12,263 nt of DNA from Microcaldota archaeon (GTDB lineage Archaea > Micrarchaeota > Micrarchaeia > Anstonellales > J096), in NCBI GenBank assembly GCA_026396375.1, contig JAPLWW010000006.1:1-12263 (forward strand), written 5' to 3'. The position numbers and the translations under genes were made by a program. The notes below the pieces were generated by a model. It did no database searches. It saw only the letters and a program-made list of their open reading frames with translations, and was not told where the DNA came from. Shown here piece by piece: positions 6,628 to 11,376 of the stretch; the stretch's first letter is position 1; every line of letters starts with the position of its first letter.

Positions 6628-6650
6628 TTCTTTATTTTCCTGTTTTTACA
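6628..6650 (+). repeat. 23-bp direct repeat, right copy
   Basis: This is the second copy of the repeat at 6066-6088, in the same orientation and 562 bp away. It lies upstream of the toxin-antitoxin promoter and just before the promoter of the 91-aa gene. The two copies enclose exactly the toxin-antitoxin unit. Confidence 0.75.
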
Positions 6651-6666
6651 ACGCTATTATGTTAGC

Positions 6667-6676
6667 TTTTTAAATA
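6667..6676 (+). promoter_or_regulatory. TATA box of the 91-aa membrane protein gene
   Basis: TTTTTAAATA is centred 26 bp before the ATG at 6697. This picks that ATG over the earlier in-frame ATG at 6454, which lies inside the antitoxin gene. Confidence 0.6.
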
Positions 6677-6696
6677 AAATATTCCAACATGAAAAC

Positions 6697-6972
6697 ATGG
6701 CAATATCAAAAACACCCAGAAGGGATACTGAAACACCAAACATCCTCAGAAAGGACATGAACCTGTTGGAAGGCCTGATCTTCTTTATTGCAGTGCTGCT
6801 GGTGACTCCGGTCATATACGCCACTTCAGTAAACGCGCTTTACAGTCACTTCGCGGGACTGCCGGCATACTCAAGCCTGGCGATACTCCTGGTCTGCTTC
6901 GTTATTGCAGTGGTCATAACAAGGCTTCTGTTCGCATTGCAAACCGCAGTGCTTTTCTACATGAGGCTTTAA
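6697..6972 (+). CDS. Small two-helix membrane protein (91 aa), unknown function
   Basis: A basic, polar N-terminus (about residues 1-22, with K5, R8-R9, R18-K19) is followed by two transmembrane helices, about 26-46 (G-L-I-F-F-I-A-V-L-L-V-T-P-V-I) and 60-82 (S-L-A-I-L-L-V-C-F-V-I-A-V-V-I-T). A short loop (Y-S-H-F-A-G-L-P-A-Y) joins them. By the positive-inside rule the N-terminus is cytoplasmic. I recognise no family. The start is chosen because its TATA box sits 26 bp upstream. It runs convergent to the GT4 gene with only 2 bp between the stop codons, so its T-rich terminator must lie inside that gene (plus-strand T-rich stretch about 6973-7015). Confidence 0.65.
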   Translation: MAISKTPRRDTETPNILRKDMNLLEGLIFFIAVLLVTPVIYATSVNALYSHFAGLPAYSSLAILLVCFVIAVVITRLLFALQTAVLFYMRL

Positions 6973-6974
6973 TT

Positions 6975-8072
6975 TCATTTTCTTTTATATTTTTCAATTA
7001 ATTTTCTTGCCTGCTCCTTAACGTCATATTTCCTTGACACTTCCCTGCACCTTCTGCAGTTTCCGTGCCTCTTTGCATAGGAAACTGCCATGTCGAATTC
7101 CCCCTGGTTGGAGAATACCAGTTTTTTATTAACATCCTTGGCTATCTCGGCTCCGGATGTCCCTGCCATTGCGATCACCGGCATTCCCGAGGCCAATGCC
7201 TCGACAACAACAAGCCCCTGGGTGTCAAAGGCGGAGCAGAACACAAGCGCGTTCGCCCTCCTGTAATAATCATTCAGCTTTTTATGGCCAACATATCCCA
7301 GGAACTTCACCTTCTTTTCTATCCCCATCTCCTTTGCCAGGCTCCTGTAATATTCCAGGCCCGGGCCCTTGCCCACAACATCCAATGAAACATCTTTCCT
7401 GTTTTTTATCATCTCCATCGCAATGTCTATCCTTTTTTCCTTCACAACCCTTCCAACGTGGAGAAGCATGACCCCCTTTCGATTCGGTTTTCTCTTTATT
7501 TTCAGGTAATCGCCTATCTCAATCCCGTTCGGGAAAACGGTTGAGCTTATCCCCTGCTCCTTCAGCATGTCATGGGCCCTTTTCGACGGGGCAAGGACCT
7601 CGTCGTAATTCGAATAAAGCCATTTCAGGTATCTCCATGTTATCCTCTCAAACCCCTTTTCCATTATCCTGAATTTCGAGATATAGTGGGTTGCGCCTGC
7701 GACGTTGGTGTGGAACATTATTATTTTAGGTATCCCCAGCCTTTTTGCGACCCTGTATGCGGCAATGGACGTGAACGCTATGCCATGGCTGTGTATCGCG
7801 TCTATCTTCAATAATCTGCATATCCTTGCCAGTTTGTCTATCCCCAATGTCGCGTCATGGACCATCGCTATCCTGTATTGCGGATACGGAAGGAAGGGAT
7901 GCGACTCAAAATAGAAAACCTCATTGTCCATCCTCCTCTCCATTGTCGGGGATGGGGCAAACACATAGACCTTGTGCCCTTTCCTCTCAAGCTCCTTCTT
8001 CAAAAGCTCAATGCATATTACCACTCCGTCAACATTGGGTTTGTAGGTGTCGGTGAAGAATGCGATGTTCAT
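6975..8072 (-). CDS. Glycosyltransferase family 4 (GT-B fold)
   Basis: A 365-residue transferase that moves a sugar from a nucleotide-sugar donor to a lipid or glycan at the inner membrane face. The N-terminal half has the GT4 opening F-F-T-D-T-Y-K-P-N-V-D-G-V (5-17) and H94-S-H-G. The C-terminal half has V206-G-R208-V-V-K-E-K213, whose Arg and Lys bind the donor phosphates, then P-N-G-I-E. The signature is D283-T-Q-G-L-V-V-V-E291, an E-X7-E motif with the first Glu changed to Asp. The T-Q-G-L-V block and overall plan recall diacylglycerol glycosyltransferases and PimB-like mannosyltransferases; substrate is not readable. The ATG lies 4 nt after the GT2 stop, with AAGGTAAG before it, so the two are one operon. 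Confidence 0.88.
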   Translation of the reverse strand: MNIAFFTDTYKPNVDGVVICIELLKKELERKGHKVYVFAPSPTMERRMDNEVFYFESHPFLPYPQYRIAMVHDATLGIDKLARICRLLKIDAIHSHGIAFTSIAAYRVAKRLGIPKIIMFHTNVAGATHYISKFRIMEKGFERITWRYLKWLYSNYDEVLAPSKRAHDMLKEQGISSTVFPNGIEIGDYLKIKRKPNRKGVMLLHVGRVVKEKRIDIAMEMIKNRKDVSLDVVGKGPGLEYYRSLAKEMGIEKKVKFLGYVGHKKLNDYYRRANALVFCSAFDTQGLVVVEALASGMPVIAMAGTSGAEIAKDVNKKLVFSNQGEFDMAVSYAKRHGNCRRCREVSRKYDVKEQARKLIEKYKRK

Positions 8073-8076
8073 TTGC

Positions 8077-8766
8077 TTACCTTATGGGCTCGTACTTGTC
8101 ATGGGTCTTGCTGAAAATATTTGCGTCAATGAAATTCCTTGTGTGGAACAGCAGGTATTTCGCATAGCCCCATCTCCTTATCCTCCTTGAGTTTGTCAGT
8201 ATCACGGCATCCTTATGGTACATTACCTTCCCGTGCAGCTTCGCGTTCTTTATCAGCATGGTATCCTCCCCTGTCGCCACATGGGGGAATCCCCCTATCC
8301 TGTTGTAGAATTTCCTTCCTATGGCAATATTGTCGGCATTGGCATATGTCATGTTAAGCATCGCAGTTGCAGGGAACAGGATGTTGTTCAGCAGATGACC
8401 TCCCACGCTCTCTATGAAGGTTGCCTCGTATATGAAGATCGGCCCTATGACTGCGTCAGCCTTCTTGCTTATCAAAGGCTCTATTATCTTTTCAGACCAT
8501 CCCCTGGGATAGACCGCGTCTGCAGAGCAGCTTGCTATGATATTCCCCTTTCCGGCCCTTATTCCAATGTCCCGTGCCTTTCCGGCATTACCGAAGGGCG
8601 TGAAAAGCACCTTTGCCCCGTAATCCTCGGCTATCTTCACTGTGTCGTCCTTCGAATAGCTGTCAACCACAACAACCTCAAGCTTCTGGTTCTGCTTCAT
8701 CAGGCTTTCAAGGCACTTTCCTATGTATTTTCCCTCGTTGTAGGCAGGTATGGATACGGAAATCAT
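8077..8766 (-). CDS. Glycosyltransferase family 2 (GT-A fold)
   Basis: First gene of the two-gene glycosyltransferase operon, 229 residues. It shows the GT2 opening V-S-I-P-A-Y-N-E (4-11), V-V-V-D-S-Y-S-K-D-D-T (33-42) and G-N-A-G-K-A-R-D-I-G (59-68). The metal-binding DXD position reads S81-A-D83-A rather than the usual D-A-D. The acceptor/base motif is T-G-E167-D168-T-M-L. Near the end S193-R-R-I-R-R-W-G is a common block of this subgroup. The protein has no clear membrane helices except weak hydrophobic stretches at 105-112 and 126-138. It probably adds one sugar to a surface glycolipid or glycan. The start at 8766 is supported by a TATA element 25.5 bp upstream (leaderless). Confidence 0.88.
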   Translation of the reverse strand: MISVSIPAYNEGKYIGKCLESLMKQNQKLEVVVVDSYSKDDTVKIAEDYGAKVLFTPFGNAGKARDIGIRAGKGNIIASCSADAVYPRGWSEKIIEPLISKKADAVIGPIFIYEATFIESVGGHLLNNILFPATAMLNMTYANADNIAIGRKFYNRIGGFPHVATGEDTMLIKNAKLHGKVMYHKDAVILTNSRRIRRWGYAKYLLFHTRNFIDANIFSKTHDKYEPIR

Positions 8767-8788
8767 ACATTAGATGTTATGCAAACGC

Positions 8789-8800
8789 TTTAAATATTTA
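8789..8800. promoter_or_regulatory. Symmetric bidirectional promoter for the GT operon and Nudix gene
   Basis: TTTAAA (8789-8794) is centred at 8791.5, exactly midway between the GT2 start (8766, minus) and the Nudix start (8817, plus), 25.5 bp from each. It overlaps the perfect palindrome TAAATATTTA (8791-8800). A single TBP site probably drives two leaderless divergent transcripts. Confidence 0.65.
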
Positions 8801-8816
8801 TCAGGGAAATGCCTTC

Positions 8817-9209
8817 ATGAGGCCTTTTGCCTGCGATGCAGTCATTTTAAGCAAGAACAGGATCATTCTGGTCAGAAGGGGCAATCCGCCTTTCAAGGGA
8901 TCCTGGGCCTTGCCAGGAGGAAAGATCGAGAATAATGAAAGCGCTGAGCAATGCCTCATAAGGGAAGCCAAGGAGGAAACCGGGCTTTCAATCATTCCCC
9001 TCAAATTGATCGGCGTCTATTCAAACCCCAAAAGGGATCCGCGAAGGACAATAACCTGCTCCTTTCTTGCGAAGATATCTTCAGGAAAATTAAAATCAGG
9101 AAGCGACGCGGATGAGGCCAAATGGTTTCCTGTTTCAAAACTGCCAAAATTGGCATTTGACCACAATATAATAATTAGGGATGCGCTGAATATTGTGAAA
9201 GAGCTTTGA
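8817..9209 (+). CDS. Nudix hydrolase (ADP-ribose pyrophosphatase-like)
   Basis: A 130-residue hydrolase of nucleoside diphosphates linked to another moiety. The full Nudix box is present, G35-X5-E41-X7-R49-E-A-K-E53-E54-T-G56-L, with all metal-binding glutamates. It is preceded by I-I-L-V-R-R-G and G28-S-W-A-L-P-G-G35, a lead typical of ADP-ribose pyrophosphatases and MutT-like enzymes, so ADP-ribose or an oxidised dNTP are both possible substrates. A longer reading frame opens at 8613, but that part overlaps the GT2 gene. The ATG at 8817 has the TATA element 25.5 bp upstream and gives the normal family length. It runs convergent to the glutamine synthetase homologue. Confidence 0.9.
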   Translation: MRPFACDAVILSKNRIILVRRGNPPFKGSWALPGGKIENNESAEQCLIREAKEETGLSIIPLKLIGVYSNPKRDPRRTITCSFLAKISSGKLKSGSDADEAKWFPVSKLPKLAFDHNIIIRDALNIVKEL

Positions 9210-9246
9210 ACTTACAGTAGCAAACACAGTTTTTCTTTCCTGCAAT

Positions 9247-9265
9247 GCCTTTTTCCCAAAAAGGC
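9247..9265. terminator. Hairpin between the convergent Nudix and GS-like genes
   Basis: GCCTTTTT (9247-9254) and AAAAAGGC (9258-9265) form a perfect 8-bp stem with a 3-nt loop. It lies between the two stops, so it could serve both genes. There is no T-run after it in either direction. For the minus-strand gene TTTTT lies before it; for the Nudix gene the T-rich stretch near 9230-9238 may be the signal. Confidence 0.5.
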
Positions 9266-9277
9266 TTCACCCAAAAA
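9258..9277 (-). repeat. 20-bp 3'-end element, copy 2 (after GS-like gene)
   Basis: On the minus strand this is TTTTTGGGTGAAGCCTTTTT, identical to 5054-5073. It starts 12 nt after the stop of the GS-like gene, again in the sense direction of the gene it follows. Confidence 0.8.
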
Positions 9278-9289
9278 CTCTTGGTTCCC

Positions 9290-10654
9290 TTACAGGTGGA
9301 AGTACTCGTCGAACTCGTACGGGTTCGGGATCATGCTTCCTGTCTTCTGCTCCTTTACCTTCTGCTCCAAATAGTCAACAAGTATCTCAGGAGTTATTAT
9401 CCCCTTTATGAAGTCGATGTCGTTCTCAATTGACTCAATGGAGGACATGATGTCCCTCGGGAACTCCTCTATCTTCATCTTCTTCCTTTCCTTCGATCCC
9501 ATCGTGCTCGGCCTTTCGGTGAGCATCTCGCTCGGCGCAGTCTTCTTCTTCATTCCGTCGAACCCGGCCGCCATTATCGCGGAATATGCAAGGAACGGGT
9601 TGACCATCGAGTCAGGGAAAGTCAGTATCAATTTTACGCTGTCCTTTCCAGAAGCATCAATGAATATCGCGTTTGACTTGTCCGAGTTTCCCCATGTCAT
9701 GAACTTGGGGTCAACATAGAACCTCTTGTAGGAGTTTGTTGTCGGGTTGGTGAAGACCAGGATGCTTTTCAGATGCTCCAATATTCCGCCAACAAAATAG
9801 TTTCCGCTGTCGCTCAGCTCCCCTTTTCCGCTAAGAATATTGTTTCCCTTGCTGTTCTTCATGCTTATCTCCAGCTCAAGGCCGCTTCCCTTTTCCGAAG
9901 GTATCGGCATCGGCATGAATGTCGCGCTTATCCCGTTCATGAAGGTCGCTGTCTTCACAACCTGCTTGAACGATATGAAGGCAAACGCGGAGTCTATGAA
10001 ATCCAGCTCCTTTACCTCCATGCTCTGGTGCGATGAGCTGTTCTTGCCGTGCATGTGCCTGTCTATCGAGTAGTTGAAGAACTGGCTGTATACCTGGGAG
10101 ACCTGCTGCCTCATCCCGTTGTAAAGGTCATTCGGAAAGGATGTGCTGTTCATGTTTTCCAGTATCGGCGCATTTGGGTTCCATTTGCTTTCCTTGCTTC
10201 CCAGGGTCACTGCCGCCCCCCCTTCCTTGTATGTCCTGTCAACCCCGTACCTGTCAAAGATATAGAATTCAAGCCTTTGTTTTATCCCAATGCTGTCTAT
10301 CCCCAAAGCCTCGGAGTTCATCTTTATCCTGTCCCCCGCGTAAATCGGGTCCTTCAAATACCTTGTCCCGTCTTTCCTCGATATCCTGCAGAAGAACCTC
10401 GCAGTCCTGTCAACCCAGGGAAGCTCCACATATGTATTCATGTCGGGGATCAGCACCAGTCCGTCATTGTAGTCCTCGTTGAAGATGCTGCCTATGGCAT
10501 TCGTCTCAAACCCGCCTTCAAGGGTTTCCTCATTCACGTTTTCCCTGTTTATCGTTATTTCCCTGATGTACCCAAAAATGTCTATGAAATGGAGGTTTAT
10601 CCATTTTATCCCGTTTCCGTTTATCCTGTCTATTATCTCTTTTGTACCTGGCAT
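9290..10654 (-). CDS. Divergent glutamine synthetase homologue, probably not a normal synthetase
   Basis: A 454-residue protein, the normal length of type I glutamine synthetase, with the fold intact. Visible family blocks are the N-terminal beta-grasp part with I-P70-D, R-F-F-C-R-I-S-R-K-D-G-T (86-97), L-E129-F-Y-I-F-D, Q-S-M-E213, A-T-F-M-P-M-P (244-250), N303-P-T-T-N-S-Y-K-R311 and V-N-P-F-L-A-Y-S-A-I-M-A-A-G-F-D-G (351-367). Several catalytic positions differ from Salmonella GS by my alignment: Glu129 is R127, His269 is E260, Glu357 is I343, Glu212 is about N205, Arg339 is K326, Arg344 is F331 and Arg359 is T345. The whole n2 metal site is thus gone. It may be a pseudoenzyme, or act on another amine or acid. 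The TATA box is about 35 bp upstream, giving a short leader. Confidence 0.85.
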   Translation of the reverse strand: MPGTKEIIDRINGNGIKWINLHFIDIFGYIREITINRENVNEETLEGGFETNAIGSIFNEDYNDGLVLIPDMNTYVELPWVDRTARFFCRISRKDGTRYLKDPIYAGDRIKMNSEALGIDSIGIKQRLEFYIFDRYGVDRTYKEGGAAVTLGSKESKWNPNAPILENMNSTSFPNDLYNGMRQQVSQVYSQFFNYSIDRHMHGKNSSSHQSMEVKELDFIDSAFAFISFKQVVKTATFMNGISATFMPMPIPSEKGSGLELEISMKNSKGNNILSGKGELSDSGNYFVGGILEHLKSILVFTNPTTNSYKRFYVDPKFMTWGNSDKSNAIFIDASGKDSVKLILTFPDSMVNPFLAYSAIMAAGFDGMKKKTAPSEMLTERPSTMGSKERKKMKIEEFPRDIMSSIESIENDIDFIKGIITPEILVDYLEQKVKEQKTGSMIPNPYEFDEYFHL

Positions 10655-10683
10655 AATATCACAAGAGGATTAAGCTTATCTCA

Positions 10684-10693
10684 CTTTTTAAAT
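10684..10693 (-). promoter_or_regulatory. TATA box of the GS-like gene
   Basis: The minus strand reads ATTTAAAAAG, centred about 35 bp before the ATG at 10654. It begins right after the stop of the upstream 111-aa gene (10696), so the GS-like gene is probably transcribed on its own with a leader of about 10 nt. TTGTGAT sits 3 nt before the ATG. Confidence 0.55.
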
Positions 10694-10695
10694 CT

Positions 10696-11031
10696 TCATT
10701 TGATTATACTCAACCTTACATTTCCTACAATCGAATTATGTGTTGCTGTTATTCTTTCATTTCCAGGGCATTCGCTTGTTTGCCAATAAGGAGTAGCAAA
10801 CTCTATGCAATTGCCGGTCTCTTTAGACATCTTTGCTATGTCCTGCTCAATCGCATACCTGTTTTCAGGATAGGCGATTCCCATCCCGTACTTGCTGTAC
10901 AATGAGTTGAGCATATCCTCGGCTATGATGTACCTTATTGTTACAGAGCTTTCGTTTCCCCTTGCCAATTCCAGCATCGGCACTGCCATAACCAAAAGCA
11001 GGAGGGAGATCATAGCCTCAAAAGCTTTCAT
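10696..11031 (-). CDS. Small exported or membrane-anchored protein (111 aa), unknown function
   Basis: The N-terminus M-K-A-F-E-A-M-I-S is followed by a hydrophobic stretch (L10-L-L-L-V-M-A-V-P-M-L20), then about 90 polar residues that should be outside the cell. There are two cysteines (C75, C88), which could form a disulfide, and N-X-S sequons (e.g. N-E-S at 26-28). The short K-A-F-E start before a hydrophobic helix recalls class III (pilin-like) signal peptides, but the charge pattern is not canonical, so an ordinary signal anchor is equally possible. The start at 11031 is backed by a TATA-like element about 27 bp upstream. It is divergent from tRNA-Ile and lies head to tail with the GS-like gene. 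I do not recognise the family. Confidence 0.65.
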   Translation of the reverse strand: MKAFEAMISLLLLVMAVPMLELARGNESSVTIRYIIAEDMLNSLYSKYGMGIAYPENRYAIEQDIAKMSKETGNCIEFATPYWQTSECPGNERITATHNSIVGNVRLSIIK

Positions 11032-11053
11032 TGGCTTAAAGAAGGGGCAATAC

Positions 11054-11062
11054 CTTTTTATT
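11054..11062. promoter_or_regulatory. TATA-like element between the 111-aa gene and tRNA-Ile
   Basis: The minus strand reads AATAAAAAG, centred about 27 bp before the ATG at 11031. On the plus strand, CTTTTTATT lies about 33 bp before tRNA-Ile, so it may serve both genes. The assignment to the tRNA is weaker. Confidence 0.4.
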
Positions 11063-11090
11063 CATTTTCCCCAATCATTATATGCCTGTA

Positions 11091-11164
11091 GGACTCATAG
11101 CTCAGCATGGTAGAGCGTTCGACTGATAATCGAAAGGCCCTGGGTTCAAATCCCAGTGGGTCCA
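11091..11164 (+). tRNA. tRNA-Ile (anticodon GAT)
   Basis: A full cloverleaf folds by eye. The acceptor stem is GGACTCA/TGGGTCC (11091-11097, 11157-11163, one T-G pair). The D stem is GCTC/GAGC. The anticodon stem is TTCGA/TCGAA around CTGATAA, with anticodon GAT at 11125-11127. The T stem CTGGG/CCCAG encloses loop TTCAAAT. The discriminator base is A (11164). CCA is not encoded and there is no intron. Confidence 0.95.
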
Positions 11165-11170
11165 AAGCCC

Positions 11171-11193
11171 CTTTCTTTTTAGAAAAAAGAAAG
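11171..11193 (+). terminator. T-rich hairpin after tRNA-Ile
   Basis: CTTTCTTTTT (11171-11180) pairs perfectly with AAAAAGAAAG (11184-11193) around loop AGA. It starts 7 nt after the tRNA. The T-rich left arm is the likely termination signal. Confidence 0.5.
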
Positions 11194-11345
11194 CCGTCTA
11201 CGGTAAAGAAAAACTACTTTTGATTCCATTGACACTCCAACCTTCCTTTCATTTGCCCCTAACACTCCACCCCCACCTTTTTCAGTCCAACGTTTCTTCC
11301 GATTCCCTGCCGTTATCAGCGTATAGAGATTCGCAAAAAAAAACC
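11194..11345. other. Gene-free stretch with C-rich, G-poor plus strand
   Basis: No credible coding frame is seen on either strand. The section about 11220-11320 is strongly C-rich and G-poor on the plus strand, with two similar blocks ACACTCCAACC and ACACTCCACCC about 31 bp apart. Its complement contains clustered G runs (GGTGGGGGTGG and later GGGG). It could be a leader or small RNA region. Nothing further is supported. Confidence 0.3.
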
Positions 11346-11355
11346 TTTATAAATA
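11346..11355 (+). promoter_or_regulatory. TATA box of the GLUG-repeat protein gene
   Basis: TTTATAAATA is centred 26.5 bp before the ATG at 11377, indicating a leaderless transcript. It rules against the out-of-frame ATG at 11370. Confidence 0.65.
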
Positions 11356-11376
11356 CTCTTACCCTAAATATGGTAC

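Noticed and set aside
6454..6696. N-terminal extension of the 91-aa membrane protein
   Set aside because: It overlaps the antitoxin gene and its promoter, and a TATA box 26 bp before 6697 fixes the shorter form.
7394..7410. TTTCCTGTTTTTTA in the GT4 gene, resembling the 23-bp repeat
   Set aside because: The match is short, low in complexity and explained by Lys/Asn/Arg codons on the opposite strand. It does lower the weight of the repeat's T-rich core.
8613..8816. N-terminal extension of the Nudix protein
   Set aside because: It is antisense to GT2, lacks Nudix-family similarity and lies upstream of the promoter.
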